Assembly: GCF_013282215.1 (NCBI RefSeq)
Contig: NZ_CP048103.1
Span: forward strand, 3,038,001 to 3,102,000
Direction: 5' to 3'
Source: Kroppenstedtia eburnea
Lineage (GTDB): Bacteria > Bacillota > Bacilli > Thermoactinomycetales > DSM-45169
DNA length: 64,000 nucleotides
Below, in pieces: positions 26,150 through 37,091 of this stretch. Numbering within the stretch: position 1 is the stretch's first letter; each line of letters starts with the position of its first letter. The notes beneath the pieces were generated by a model. That model did no database searches and was not told the origin of the DNA. It was given only the letters and a program-made list of their open reading frames with translations. The translations under genes were made by a program, and so were the position numbers.

Positions 26150-26355
26150 GACTCTTGGGGGAGATCAGCCTGTTATCCCCGGAGTAGCTTTTATCCGTTG
26201 AGCGATGGCCCTTCCACTCGGAACCACCGGATCACTAAGCCCGACTTTCGTCCCTGCTCGACTTGTAGGTCTCGCAGTCAAGCTCCCTTCTGCCTTTGCA
26301 CTCTACCGCGCGATTTCCAACCGCGCTGAGGGAACCTTGGGGCGCCTCCGTTACG

Positions 26356-26393
<38 letters not shown>

Positions 26394-26641
26394 ACACGGT
26401 CCCGACACCGGATCACGGTGCTCGGTTAGAACCCCGGCACGATCAGGGTGGTATCCCACCAGTGCCTCCTCCGAACCTGGCGGCCCGGACTCCACGGCTC
26501 CCACCTATCCTGTACAAACCGTACCAAGATCCAATATCAGGCTACAGTAAAGCTTCACGGGGTCTTTCCGTCCTGTCACAGGTAACCCGCATCTTCACGG
26601 GTACTACGATTTCACCGGGTCTCTCGTTGAGACAGCGCCCA

Positions 26642-26728
<87 letters not shown>

Positions 26729-26764
26729 TGGGGCTTCGGTTCAGAGCTTCGCTCCCCCCGGGGT

Positions 26765-26789
26765 CCCCAAAAAGTAGTGCTTTTTGGGG
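26765..26789 (-). repeat. Hairpin insertion in 23S rRNA (site 1)
   Basis: CCCCAAAAAG and CTTTTTGGGG form a 10-bp stem around TAGTG, placed where Bacillus 23S has a short loop in the helix 68 region. The same stem occurs at 28421. Confidence 0.7.
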
Positions 26790-27478
26790 TGGGAGTGCTA
26801 ACCCTTCCCCTTAACCTTCCAGCACCGGGCAGGCGTCAGCCCCTATACTTCGCCTTGCGGCTTCGCAGAGACCTGTGTTTTTGCTAAACAGTCGCTTGGG
26901 CCTATTCACTGCGGCCCCCTCGAGCAGTCCGAAGACCACCCTGCCGGGGCACCCCTTCTCCCGAAGTTACGGGGTCATTTTGCCGAGTTCCTTAACGAGA
27001 GTTTTCCCGCGCGCCTGAGGATTCTCTCCTCGCCTACCTGTGTCGGTTTGCGGTACGGGCACCTTCCGCCTCGCTAGAGGCTTTTCTTGGCAGTGTGAGA
27101 TCAAAGACTTCGGTACTGTCATTTCCCTCGCCATCACGGCCCAGCCTTAAAGGGATGGATTTGCCTCTCCCTTCAGCCTCACCGCTTGGACGCGCATATC
27201 CAACAGCGCGATCTCCTACCCTCCTGCGTCCCCCCGTCACTCAAACGGCGGAAGGTGGTACAGGAATTTCCACCTGTTGTCCATCGCCTACGCTTTTCAG
27301 CCTCGGCTTAGGTCCCGACTTACCCTGAGCGGACGAACCTTCCTCAGGAAACCTTAGGCTTTCGGCGGAGGGGATTCTCACCCCTCTTTTCGTTACTCAC
27401 ACCGGCATTCTCACTCCCCAGCACTCCACCGCGCCTCACGACACGACTTCGATGCACTGGGGACGCTCCCCTACCACA

Positions 27479-27902
27479 CTGGAGGTCAGAAGTAAGAGGT
27501 CAGATGTTGGACTTCCATTTATCCAGCAGGCTGTGAAGTTGCCTGCCCAGTTTACTGTATGACTGCTCCCATCGTTGATACAAAGCTTGATCAACATAAC
27601 CGAGGTCATGAGCCATATCCAAGTAAACCTGGACTTCATTGCATGATCCAAGAGCAATTCCTATAAAGCGCTTAAAATCAGCAGTTGACCTTCGTTTCCC
27701 ATACCCTTCAGCTATATTAGCCGGTATAGAAACCGCAGCTCGCCTTAATTGAGCTCCCAGTTCATACTTCTCAAAGTCCGGAAAGGTTCGGGTGGCTTTG
27801 TGTACTTCGAGTGCCAGACTATAAGATGCCTGATACACACGGAAATCACGAAAGCTCCGAATCATCCCTTCTTACCTCCAACTTCTTACTTCCAACCTCC
27901 AG
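27479..27902 (-). other. 23S rRNA intervening sequence (IVS) with ORF
   Basis: It replaces the tip of helix 45. Flanking 23S sequence (CCCCTACCACA on one side, CGTCCACAGCTTCGG on the other) resumes cleanly. The IVS ends are inverted repeats, CTGGAGGTCAGAAGTAAGAG and CTTACTTCCAACCTCCAG. Such IVSs are excised by RNase III without re-ligation, leaving a fragmented but working 23S. A complete IVS protein gene lies inside. Confidence 0.85.
27500..27865 (-). CDS. 23S IVS-encoded four-helix-bundle protein
   Basis: The protein has 121 residues and is fully helical: MIRSFRDFRVYQASYSLALE, EKYELGAQLRRAAVSIPANI, AEGYGKR and DFKRFIGIALGSCNEVQVYL. This is the S23/IVP family (four helix bundle protein, TIGR02436), found in 23S intervening sequences of Leptospira, Coxiella and others. 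Its role is unknown; RNA binding has been proposed because of conserved basic residues. The start ATG follows GGAGGTAAGAAGGG. It is transcribed as part of the pre-rRNA, so its translation must compete with IVS excision. Confidence 0.88.
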   Translation of the reverse strand: MIRSFRDFRVYQASYSLALEVHKATRTFPDFEKYELGAQLRRAAVSIPANIAEGYGKRRSTADFKRFIGIALGSCNEVQVYLDMAHDLGYVDQALYQRWEQSYSKLGRQLHSLLDKWKSNI

Positions 27903-27982
27903 CGTCCACAGCTTCGGTGGCGTGTTTAGCCCCGTTACATTTTCGGCGCAGAGTCCCTGGACCAGTGAGCTATTACGCACTC

Positions 27983-28014
<32 letters not shown>

Positions 28015-28420
28015 TGGTTGTCTGAGCAACTCCACATCCTTTCCCACTTAACACGCACTTGGGGACCTTAGCTGGTGGTCTGGGCTGTTTCCCTTTCGAC
28101 TACGAATCTTAGCACCCGCAGTCTGACTCCCGGATGATGAGTCTGCGGCATTCGGAGTTTGACTGAGTTCGGTAACCCTTGACAGGCCCCTAGCCCAATC
28201 AGTGCTCTACCTCCGCGACTCCGGTTCCGAGGCTAGCCCTAAAGCTATTTCGGGGAGAACCAGCTATCTCCGGGTTCGATTGGCATTTCACCCCTACCCA
28301 CACCTCATCCCCCGATTTTTCAACATCGGTGGGTTCGGGCCTCCATTGAGTGTTACCTCAACTTCACCCTGGACATGGGTAGATCACCCGGTTTCGGGTC
28401 GACGACGACCTACTAGGGAC

Positions 28421-28446
28421 CCCCAAAAAGTAATTACTTTTTGGGG
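28421..28446 (-). repeat. Hairpin insertion in 23S rRNA (site 2)
   Basis: CCCCAAAAAG and CTTTTTGGGG form the same 10-bp stem as at 26765, here with loop TAATTA. It lies just 5' (in the RNA) of the conserved GACCCGAAACC block, where Bacillus has a short loop. Confidence 0.7.
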
Positions 28447-29302
28447 AACCCGGCTCGCCCTGTTCAGACTCGCTTTCGCTGCGGCTCCGGCTTCTCGCCT
28501 TAACCTTGCAGGCCATCGTCACTCGCCGGTTCATTCTACAAAAGGCACGCCGTCACCCTTCAAGAGGGCTCCGACTGCTTGTAAGCACACGGTTTCAGGT
28601 TCTTTTTCACTCCCCTCCCGGGGTGCTTTTCACCTTTCCCTCACGGTACTGGTTCACTATCGGTCGCCAGGGAGTATTTAGCCTTGGGAGGTGGTCCTCC
28701 CGGATTCCCACGGGGTTTCACGTGTCCCGTGGTACTCGGGGTCCGTCCCGGAGAGCGAAGCGTTTCGGCTACCGGGCTGTTACCGTCTCTGGCGGGCCGT
28801 TCCAGGCCACTTCGCCTACGCTTCGCTTTTCTGACTCCATACAGGACGCCCCACAACCCCGAAGGGGAATCCCTTCGGTTTGGGCTTCTCCCGTTTCGCT
28901 CGCCGCTACTCGGGGAATCGAGGTTTCTTTCTCTTCCTCGGGGTACTAAGATGTTTCAGTTCCCCCGGTCTGCCTCTCGCTGCCCTATGGATTCAGGCAG
29001 GAGTACCGGCGGTTCGCCGCCGGTGGGTTGCCCCATTCGGAAATCCCCGGATCAAAGCCCGCTTACGGCTCCCCGGGGCATATCGGTGTTCGCCCCGTCC
29101 TTCATCGGCTCCTGGCGCCAAGGCATCCACCGTGTGCCCTTTCTAACTTCTCCTCAGTTGCTTCGGTGAAATCTTTCTTGGCTCTCTTCTGTATCCGGTT
29201 TTCAAGGTGCATCCAAACCCTTTGAGGGCAAGCATTCCCTCAAAACCGAAGAGCGAAAGGTTCGACCCTGTCTTACCGTTTGTGTATCCGAAGATACTCC
29301 GT

Positions 29303-30930
<1,628 letters not shown>

Positions 30931-31046
30931 TTGATTGCTCATTTATGACAGGGTCGTTCTTTCGCTCTTCAGTTTTCAAGGAACGCTCGATCTCGCTGTT
31001 TCTGCCGCTCCAGGAGGCGAGTGCCTCTCTCGCGGCGACAAGAACT

Positions 31047-31075
31047 ATCTTATCATGCTCCGTCGTTCCTGTCAA
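31047..31075 (-). promoter_or_regulatory. rRNA promoter P2 (proximal)
   Basis: On the minus strand TTGACA (31070-31075) and TAAGAT (31047-31052) are separated by exactly 17 bp. It lies about 120 nt upstream of 16S. Confidence 0.85.
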
Positions 31076-31146
31076 CAGCTTTTTTATTTTTACTCGTGTC
31101 TGCCTCGGATCCGGCCGGTCAGGCCGATCTTGCGGCGACAGATATT

Positions 31147-31175
31147 AATTTACCACGAACTCCTTCCTTCGTCAA
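31147..31175 (-). promoter_or_regulatory. rRNA promoter P1 (distal)
   Basis: On the minus strand TTGACG (31170-31175) and TAAATT (31147-31152) are separated by 17 bp, 100 bp upstream of P2. Tandem promoters are usual for rrn operons. Confidence 0.8.
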
Positions 31176-31209
31176 CACCTTTTTTCACCTGATGTGGAAT
31201 CCCGTCTTT

Positions 31210-32079
31210 TTAACGATGTTTGCGGATCAGACGATATTTTTGTTCAGCATGGGATCCACCGACCACCACCTCTTCCACCCATGCACGGCGCACCAACTCC
31301 TCCATCACCTGAGTCACATCGAGGGAGATCTGATCCCGTTCCAATCGACGGTGGATTTCACGCAAGCTCCAGTTGCCGCCTTCGGTGGTAAGCAACTCCA
31401 GCAGATACTCGCAATACTGCTCCGGCTTGGTCAACACCGCGTATTCCTCAGCCAGCAGCACAAGTCTCATCCGCTGTTCCAGAGGTTCTTCGCCCGTCGC
31501 CAATTCCCTGTATAACTTATAAACCGCCGGATTGATCGGTTTCACCTGTGGCCACAGCCGGAAACGGGGATATTCACCGGATTCGATTGCCGCCAACCGC
31601 GCCCAATGGAGGAGGCTTTTTTGAATGGCGAGATAAGCATCGAGCAAATGCCCTTCCTTCAGTAAGAGTTTGCTCTCCAGATGACATTTTAATAATGCGG
31701 CAAACTCCAAGCACATTTTTTTACATTTCAATTCCCTGGGAAATGAGAGTAGTCGTTCATGCAGTTTTACAAGTTTGTTCTCCGGGTCATACAAAACCTC
31801 CCCTTTCAGCAAGCAGTCGATCACATCTTGCCGTTCCCCCGCAATCACTTCGGCTGTCAATCCCTGTAACGGGATCCGCAGCTCCTTTACCTTCCAGATC
31901 TCCGTCATATAGGAAAGTACCGATCTCCCGTTCACCTTCTCATGAAAAACCAACAGGATCAGATCCACCGGTTCCGGAACGGAAGAGGAGTCCAACCCCG
32001 CGGGAAGGATGATCGCCCCTTCCACATGGGGATTGCCTTGCAACTGCTTTCTCAATTTCGGATATATGGTTTGGATCAT
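31210..32079 (-). CDS. ygxA: YgxA-like nucleotidyltransferase-fold protein
   Basis: The product has 289 residues, starting MIQTIYPKLRKQLQGNPHVE, then EGAIILPAGLDS and VDLILLVFHEK. It continues with a helical middle (CLEFAALLKCHLESKLLLKE, LAIQKSLLHWARL) and a C-terminal winged-helix-like part (LREIHRRLERDQISLDVTQV). It resembles B. subtilis YgxA, which likewise sits near an rRNA operon and ygzB/perR. The catalytic GS...DxD of active nucleotidyltransferases is not obvious, so activity is doubtful. I prefer the ATG at 32079 (GGGGGGAG just upstream) over one at 32127, which is within 10 nt of a repeat element and lacks a ribosome site. Confidence 0.78.
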   Translation of the reverse strand: MIQTIYPKLRKQLQGNPHVEGAIILPAGLDSSSVPEPVDLILLVFHEKVNGRSVLSYMTEIWKVKELRIPLQGLTAEVIAGERQDVIDCLLKGEVLYDPENKLVKLHERLLSFPRELKCKKMCLEFAALLKCHLESKLLLKEGHLLDAYLAIQKSLLHWARLAAIESGEYPRFRLWPQVKPINPAVYKLYRELATGEEPLEQRMRLVLLAEEYAVLTKPEQYCEYLLELLTTEGGNWSLREIHRRLERDQISLDVTQVMEELVRRAWVEEVVVGGSHAEQKYRLIRKHR

Positions 32080-32134
32080 CTTCTCCCCCCATTCCCCATG
32101 CGGGTCCAAGGTCTTCACCGGAAACATCGTGATT

Positions 32135-32264
32135 TAGGTCGTGTTTGATCATGCTGGGGTCGGGATGATGGGATTTCACATTCCGATGCCAAAGTTCTGA
32201 CAATCCCAAGACACTCCATGGGAAGCCCGACCCTCCCGGTGACGATTTTTTCACAACGTTTCTA
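32135..32264. repeat. MITE-like repeat, copy E (mosaic, degenerate)
   Basis: The left end TAGGTCGTGTTTGATCATG is type 1 and the right end TTTTTTCACAACGTTTCTA is type 2. The core is diverged (GGGATTTCACATTCC and CACTCCATGGGAAGCCCGAC). Confidence 0.65.
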
Positions 32265-32430
32265 GAAGACTTTCGACGGCTGCTGAAGAATTCCTGCTCT
32301 CCCTCCATTTTCGGTGAATTTTTCGGGAAAGCTTCATTTTTCTCCCTCAGGTTCCGTGGTATACTGTTGGTTGACATGAAGGAAAAGAGAGCCGACTTCA
32401 ACCAAGGTTCGGTCAGAGGAGGGAACCCTG

Positions 32431-32766
32431 TTGTTGTTTGCCAGTAAGATCAACAAATTTCGTACCATCGCCCTCCTGATGATTTTTGTGGGCATGGGCA
32501 TTATGTACCTCGGTTTTGTATGGCCGGCGGCCATGATGTTATTCTTTATCCTTGGGTTGCTCGGGGTGGGTTCCAGTGTGGCCATCTATTTTTGGGTGGG
32601 GATCTTATCCACCCAGGCTCTGCAAGTGGAATGTCCGGAATGCGGGCGAACCACCAAAATCCTCGGGAAGATGGACCAATGCATGTATTGCCGGGCCCAT
32701 TTGACATTGGACAGGAATTTGGCAACGGAAAAAACCACCCCGGAACCCCCGGGTCAGAACGGTTAG
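32431..32766 (+). CDS. ygzB: YgzB-like membrane protein (UPF0295)
   Basis: The protein has 111 residues with two TM helices (about 10-30 and 34-58) and then a cytoplasmic zinc-ribbon-like part, VECPECGRTTKILGKMDQ followed by CMYCRAHLTL (CxxC...CxxC). It matches B. subtilis YgzB in length and order and has the same neighbours (ygxA, perR). Function is unknown. The start is TTG, 8 nt after GAGGAGG. Its stop TAG is the first three bases of a repeat element (copy F). Confidence 0.87.
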   Translation: MLFASKINKFRTIALLMIFVGMGIMYLGFVWPAAMMLFFILGLLGVGSSVAIYFWVGILSTQALQVECPECGRTTKILGKMDQCMYCRAHLTLDRNLATEKTTPEPPGQNG

Positions 32767-33022
32767 GGTATGTCTGATCATTCAAGTTGTCTAAGGAAAG
32801 ACGGCACCACCCGGTTTGCATCAAAGCAAGACCCGTCCCGGAAGCGTGGTGAAAACATCGTCATACCCACAGGGCACAAGTCTCGCCAGGGTCGCTTCGC
32901 TCCCCGGTCTCGCTATGGGAGGGTTGGGTTTCACATGGAGTGACTTTGGCTCGCAAGAACAACGGAACGCAATGTGAAACCCAATCCCGACCGGTCCCAG
33001 CTATGGATTTTCAGACACACTA
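32764..33022. repeat. MITE-like repeat, copy F (type 1 ends)
   Basis: The left end is TAGGGTATGTCTGATCATTC and the right end is TTTTCAGACACACTA. The core GGGAGGGTTGGGTTTCACAT ... ATGTGAAACCCAATCCCGAC matches copies D and G, and an inner block CATACCCACAGGGCACAAG matches copies C and H. At about 259 bp it is the longest copy. Confidence 0.75.
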
Positions 33023-33027
33023 GAAGC

Positions 33028-33054
33028 AAATGCCTCCGCTGGGGGCATTTTTTC
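33028..33054 (+). terminator. Terminator beyond ygzB
   Basis: AAATGCCTCC and GGGGGCATTT pair around GCT, followed by TTTCT. The MITE-like copy F lies between it and ygzB. Confidence 0.78.
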
Positions 33055-33212
33055 TGTTGTTACAAGGGGTACACCGACGCAGTCCCGGAAGGATATCAGA
33101 GATCTGCTCACCCTGCCGTTTCCGTGGCGGGAATCCGGAACCCTGATCGACAGGGGGTCCATTCGGGAACTGGCCCGGATCGATTTGACCTGATGGAAAA
33201 TGGAAACCACAC
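33055..33212. other. Gap between ygzB and perR terminators
   Basis: No convincing gene. A 44-codon open stretch (including QSRKDIRDLLTLPFPWRESG) ends in TGA near 33193 but has no start codon or ribosome site; it may be a remnant. Confidence 0.3.
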
Positions 33213-33243
33213 AAAAAACCTGCCCTCTGTCTCAGGCAGGTTT
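33213..33243 (-). terminator. Terminator of perR
   Basis: On the minus strand AACCTGCCTGAG ... AGGGCAGGTT is followed by TTTTG. Confidence 0.9.
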
Positions 33244-33244
33244 C

Positions 33245-33682
33245 TTAAACTGCTTTTTCTTTTTGGCAGGAATTGCAGACGCCGTAAAATTCCATCCGAT
33301 GGGTCTCCACCCGGAAGCCGGTTTTTTCTTCGGCTTCCTTCTCCACCTGAAACAAAGGAGGATACTCAAAGTCCACGATCTTGCCACATTCCCGGCAGAT
33401 GATATGATAGTGCTCTGTCATGTTGGCGTCAAAACGGCTGGAAGCATCACCGTAAGTCAGCTCCCGAACCATGCCCGCTTCCTTGAATACGCGCAGGTTA
33501 TTGTATACCGTCGCAACACTCATATTGGGGAATTTGTCCTCCAATGCCCTGTAGATCTCATCGGCGGTGGGATGGCCCAGAGAGGTAAGCAAGTATTCCA
33601 AAATGGCATACCGCTGCGGCGTCACTCGCACACCTGTCGATTTCAGCACTTCAATCGCCTGATTGACGCGGTTGTTTTCCAT
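33245..33682 (-). CDS. perR: Peroxide-responsive repressor PerR (Fur family)
   Basis: With the ATG at 33682 (GGGG 8 nt upstream) the protein has 145 residues, and all key positions take the B. subtilis PerR numbers: regulatory-metal ligands His37, Asp85, His91, His93 and Asp104, and structural zinc Cys96, Cys99, Cys136, Cys139. Asp at 104, rather than Glu, marks PerR within the Fur family. The winged helix is N-terminal ([15 protein letters not shown] ... [13 protein letters not shown]). Metal-catalysed oxidation of His37/His91 by peroxide releases it from DNA. Upstream ATGs at 33709 and 33688 are less likely starts. The bcp peroxiredoxin nearby is a plausible target. Confidence 0.93.
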   Translation of the reverse strand: MENNRVNQAIEVLKSTGVRVTPQRYAILEYLLTSLGHPTADEIYRALEDKFPNMSVATVYNNLRVFKEAGMVRELTYGDASSRFDANMTEHYHIICRECGKIVDFEYPPLFQVEKEAEEKTGFRVETHRMEFYGVCNSCQKEKAV

Positions 33683-33755
33683 TGCCATCACCCCGTTGTG
33701 TTCCGCCATCGAAAGGGCAAGAAGTGATTCTTTGATTAGAATATATATAAATAGT

Positions 33756-34436
33756 CTACTCCCCTTTTGTGGAGTTTGTCAATGGTTCCACATCGTGACG
33801 GTTTTTTCCGTACCAGCAAAAGGGAAGCAAATCACACTCTCCGCACTTCGGATTGCGGGCAGTGCAAACCCTGCGTCCGTGCCAGATCAGCCGGTGATGG
33901 GTATCGGTCCATTCCGAGCGGGGCACTTTCCGGGTCAATTGTTTCTCCGTTTCCAAAGGTTGGTTGCTGTTGGCCAGGGCCAATCGATTGGAAACCCGAA
34001 GTACATGGGTATCCACCGCAAGAGCTGGAACACCGAAAGCGTTGCTCAGCACTACATTGGCTGTTTTTCGCCCCACTCCGGGCAACGCCTCCAGATCCTT
34101 CCGTCGCTCCGGCACTTTTCCACCGTGGGTATCCACCAGGATGCGACACGTCAGCAGGATGTTCCGACTTTTGTTGCGGAACAACCCCAGCCCGCGAATC
34201 TCCTCTGCCAATTCCTCCTCCGTCAAAGGCAGAAAAGCCTCTGGTGAAGGGTATTTGGCAAACAGCTTTTCCGTCACAATGTTTACCTGACGATCCGTCG
34301 ATTGGGCAGAAAGGATAGTGGCGATCAAAAGCTCAAACGGATTTCGAAAATGAAGTTCACAATGGGCATCGGGATACATCCTGGCAAGAGTGTCCAGGAT
34401 TTTTCGTGTCTGCACACGCTTCGGTTTTTTTATCAT
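33756..34436 (-). CDS. nth: Endonuclease III (DNA glycosylase/AP lyase)
   Basis: The protein has 226 residues. It removes oxidised pyrimidines and cuts the AP site. The helix-hairpin-helix is [18 protein letters not shown] with catalytic Lys124, the catalytic Asp142 is in [12 protein letters not shown], and the [4Fe-4S] ligands are C-x6-C-x2-C-x5-C ([17 protein letters not shown]). The substrate-groove motif SAQSTD is present. It is preceded by the 2-hydroxyacid dehydrogenase gene on the same strand, ending 12 nt before this start. Confidence 0.95.
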   Translation of the reverse strand: MIKKPKRVQTRKILDTLARMYPDAHCELHFRNPFELLIATILSAQSTDRQVNIVTEKLFAKYPSPEAFLPLTEEELAEEIRGLGLFRNKSRNILLTCRILVDTHGGKVPERRKDLEALPGVGRKTANVVLSNAFGVPALAVDTHVLRVSNRLALANSNQPLETEKQLTRKVPRSEWTDTHHRLIWHGRRVCTARNPKCGECDLLPFCWYGKNRHDVEPLTNSTKGE

Positions 34437-34448
34437 CCGGTTACCTCC

Positions 34449-35402
34449 TCAGTATCCCCGATCCAGATCCAAAAGATTTAAATAATCCCCTCTCCCGGAA
34501 GTGTACACGCTCAGATTGTGGATGAAAAGATCCAAGGCCCGACTCATATACAGAGGAGACCGGCCTGATATATGGGGAGTGATCAATACATTTTTCAGGG
34601 ACCAAAAAGGATGGTCCTCAGGGAGAGGCTCCTGTTCAAACACATCCAAAATCGCCCCACCGATCCTCTCCTTGGACAGAGCGTCCAGCAATGCGGCCTC
34701 GTCCACCACCGCCCCGCGGGCCATGTTGATCAGACAGGCAGTGGGCTTCATCCAAGCCAGTTCCCGCGCTCCGATGAACCCCCGGGTATGAGGGGTTAAG
34801 GGAAGGGTCACCACCACAAAATCAGAGCACCTCATCAGCCTCTCCAGATCATGGGGTGCCACCGTTTCATCGAAGAGGGAATGGGGGGTTCCATCTGTGT
34901 TCATTCCCAGTACTCTCACCCCGAAGGCTTTCAGTCGTGCGGCGATTCCCCGGCCGATGGCCCCTGTCCCGAGAATGGAGACTGTTTTTCCCGATAATTC
35001 TTCGACGCGCAGAGATCGATCCCACACCCCCCGCCTTTGTCGATCCACAAACTGATGAAGCTTCCGTGTCCATTGCAAGATGACGGCCACTGCATATTCT
35101 CCCATGGGAGTTTCATGAATCCCGCGGGCATTGGTCACCCGGATCCCTCTTTTTTTAAGTGCGGCGAAAGGAAGAAGCTCCACTCCGGCACTGATCACAT
35201 GGATCCAACGGAGTTCGGGGAAACCACCCACCTTCTCCTCATCCAGGTCTTCCCCGTAAGTGATCAGAATCCCGGCATCGGAAGCGACCTTCATCGCATC
35301 CCGGATCCCTTCAAAAAAGGAAAATCGAACACCGGGAAATTCCCGACACAGCCGGCTTTGGTGCTTTTCACTGATCCGTGCCGTGGACACCACATGGGTC
35401 AT
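34449..35402 (-). CDS. D-2-hydroxyacid dehydrogenase, NAD(P)-dependent
   Basis: The protein has 317 residues. The Rossmann motif is ILGTGAIGRGIAARLKAFG. The catalytic triad of the family is visible as Arg in LINMARGAVVDEAAL, Glu in VFEQEPLPEDHPFW and His in ITPHISG. The GxHxTPMGEYAVAVILQW-like stretch (GIHETPMGEYAV) is also typical. It reduces or oxidises a 2-keto/2-hydroxy acid; substrate unknown (glyoxylate/hydroxypyruvate-like enzymes are close). I chose the ATG at 35402, which follows GAGGAGGAG at 5-6 nt. It starts 13 nt after the methyltransferase gene. Confidence 0.88.
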   Translation of the reverse strand: MTHVVSTARISEKHQSRLCREFPGVRFSFFEGIRDAMKVASDAGILITYGEDLDEEKVGGFPELRWIHVISAGVELLPFAALKKRGIRVTNARGIHETPMGEYAVAVILQWTRKLHQFVDRQRRGVWDRSLRVEELSGKTVSILGTGAIGRGIAARLKAFGVRVLGMNTDGTPHSLFDETVAPHDLERLMRCSDFVVVTLPLTPHTRGFIGARELAWMKPTACLINMARGAVVDEAALLDALSKERIGGAILDVFEQEPLPEDHPFWSLKNVLITPHISGRSPLYMSRALDLFIHNLSVYTSGRGDYLNLLDLDRGY

Positions 35403-35415
35403 CCAAATCTCCTCC

Positions 35416-36195
35416 TCAATGATGTGCCGTCTTGGTTGCTTCAATCACCAATTCAGTGCTTTCGGGACCGAAAGGTTCCTTCCGGAAGCCACCGTAACGT
35501 TTGACCACCTCAAAGCCGGTCAGACGGAGCAGGTGGAAAAGTTCCGTGGGAAACACATAGCGCATGGAAAACCGGGTGCGCAACCGTTCCAGCAGCCTGC
35601 CATCCTTCTCAACCCGTTCATAATAGCGAATCACAGCCGCCTGCTGGCGAAAGTGGTCAAACTCCATGTAATCATACACTTCCACTGTCTGACCCGTCCC
35701 CGGAACAGAAAACACGCCACGGTGAACCAACCTCCCCTCCTCCTCCACCAGTTGGGAGATCTCGGGCACGAATACATTGAAGGCCAGGCAACCCCCATCC
35801 TCCAAATGGCGGCGGATTGTCTGCAGGGCAGCCACCTGGTCCCGCACATGAAGAAGATGGAGAAAAGAACGGTATGGGATCACCACCAAATTAAAGCGAC
35901 GCCCCAGCTTCAAGGCGGTCATGTCTTCACATATCCAACGGCATCGATCGGACAATCCCATCTCATTCGCCTTCTTTTCAGCCACAGCCAACATCTCAGG
36001 CTGCTTGTCCACTCCGACCACTTCAACTCCATGCCGGGCCATACCCAGGGAGCAGCGCCCGGTCCCACAACCCAGTTCCAGCACCGGTCCCTTTGCCTTC
36101 ATGGCCAGATCGGCATAATAGGTGACATCCCCGTCGAGACCCTCTGAGGTCCAGTCATAATAGTCCGGCCATCGGTACATATGATCTTCAGACAA
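35416..36195 (-). CDS. Class I SAM-dependent methyltransferase
   Basis: The protein has about 259 residues. SAM-binding motif I is VLELGCGTGRCSLGMARHG, followed by the acidic VVGVDKQPEML and a second DMTALKLGRRFNLVVIPYRS block. It is typical of small-molecule methyltransferases with a Methyltransf_25-like fold; the substrate is not evident. The start is uncertain: TTG at 36195 has GGGAGGGAGG at 8 nt and avoids the upstream bcp terminator, whereas an ATG at 36255 would be inside that terminator. It is probably co-transcribed with the dehydrogenase and nth. Confidence 0.82.
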   Translation of the reverse strand: MSEDHMYRWPDYYDWTSEGLDGDVTYYADLAMKAKGPVLELGCGTGRCSLGMARHGVEVVGVDKQPEMLAVAEKKANEMGLSDRCRWICEDMTALKLGRRFNLVVIPYRSFLHLLHVRDQVAALQTIRRHLEDGGCLAFNVFVPEISQLVEEEGRLVHRGVFSVPGTGQTVEVYDYMEFDHFRQQAAVIRYYERVEKDGRLLERLRTRFSMRYVFPTELFHLLRLTGFEVVKRYGGFRKEPFGPESTELVIEATKTAHH

Positions 36196-36217
36196 AGCCA
36201 CATCCTCCCTCCCCATC

Positions 36218-36250
36218 AAAAAGGGGTGAAGAAGCGATTCCTTCACCCCT
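36218..36250 (-). terminator. Terminator of bcp
   Basis: On the minus strand AGGGGTGAAG ... CTTCACCCCT is followed by TTTTTGATG. Confidence 0.9.
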
Positions 36251-36270
36251 GCCAATTCGGCGGTCAGCGA

Positions 36271-36741
36271 TCAATCCAAGTGCTGCCGCACCCAGTTCAA
36301 GGCATCATCCACATGCCCGTCCACTTTCACTTTGCGCCAAGCTTTGGCGATTTTGCCTTCTTTATCGATAATGAAGGTGGAACGTTCAATTCCCCATTTC
36401 TTCTTCCCAAAGACATTCTTTTCTTTGTATACGCCATACGCCTTGGATACTTCGGCAGATGAATCACTGAGAAGAAGAAAGGGAAGATTGTATTTCTGAA
36501 TAAATTTTTCATGGGATTCCAGATCGTCCAGACTCAGTCCCAAAATCACCGTGTCCAGATCGGCGAAATCCTTCTCCCGATCACGAAAATCGCAGGACTC
36601 GGCGGTGCAGCCCGGGGTATTGTCCTTGGGGTAAAAATAGAGAACCACATGTTTCTTTCCCCTGTAGTCCGAGAGGGAAACCTCTGCTCCATTGGATGCC
36701 GGCAGGCTGAACTCAGGTGCCTGATCCCCTTCTTTGACCAT
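36271..36741 (-). CDS. bcp: Thioredoxin-dependent peroxiredoxin Bcp/PrxQ
   Basis: The protein has 156 residues. The peroxidatic Cys45 is in DNTPGCTAESCDFRD and the likely resolving Cys50 lies five residues on, the alpha-type PrxQ arrangement. Other family stretches are GDQAPEFSLPASNG, KHVVLYFYPKD and GIERSTFIIDKEGK. It reduces organic and hydrogen peroxides with thioredoxin. The start ATG at 36741 lies 7 nt after GGAGG; an ATG at 36759 lies before that site. PerR control is plausible from its neighbourhood, but no Per box was identified. Confidence 0.94.
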   Translation of the reverse strand: MVKEGDQAPEFSLPASNGAEVSLSDYRGKKHVVLYFYPKDNTPGCTAESCDFRDREKDFADLDTVILGLSLDDLESHEKFIQKYNLPFLLLSDSSAEVSKAYGVYKEKNVFGKKKWGIERSTFIIDKEGKIAKAWRKVKVDGHVDDALNWVRQHLD

Positions 36742-36926
36742 ATGGCCACCTCCATTCATCGTTTATCTTTATTGTAACAGATCGCCGGGGAAGTATCCCG
36801 TCAACGAAAGTAACCGTTCCCCGCGTCGGCCGCGACCCATCCGGACAATTCCCCCTTGATGAAGTCTGGGTGATGTACCGACTCCCCCAACCGCCCACCG
36901 GTTCCCGGGAAACCATCTTGCCAATC
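36742..36926. other. Gap upstream of bcp
   Basis: It must hold the bcp promoter. A plus-strand open stretch (including FPLDEVWVMYRLPQPPTGSR) ends in TAA near 36943, but no start codon with ribosome site is seen; a gene remnant is possible. Confidence 0.3.
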
Positions 36927-37091
36927 CAGGGTGTCTGGTAATTCATTTCCGTGGAATGTGAGACGTTGTGAGAGTAACAGAGGGAGGGTTGGGTTTCACA
37001 TGGAGTGATTTTGGATCGTCAGAACAACGAAAACGACATGTGAAACCCCATCCCGACCGGCTCGGCCCAGAGTTTTACCAGACACGCCCTA
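36927..37091. repeat. MITE-like repeat, copy G (type 1 ends)
   Basis: The left end CAGGGTGTCTGGTAATTC and right end GTTTTACCAGACACGCCCTA are inverted. The core matches copies B and D (CATGGAGTGATTTTGGATCG, then CAGAACAACGAAAACGAC). The right end gives the TAG stop of the gerP-like gene. Confidence 0.77.

Noticed and set aside
33709-33765. A Per box in the perR promoter
   Set aside because: The region is AT-rich but does not match the palindrome TTATAATNATTATAA well enough to claim it.
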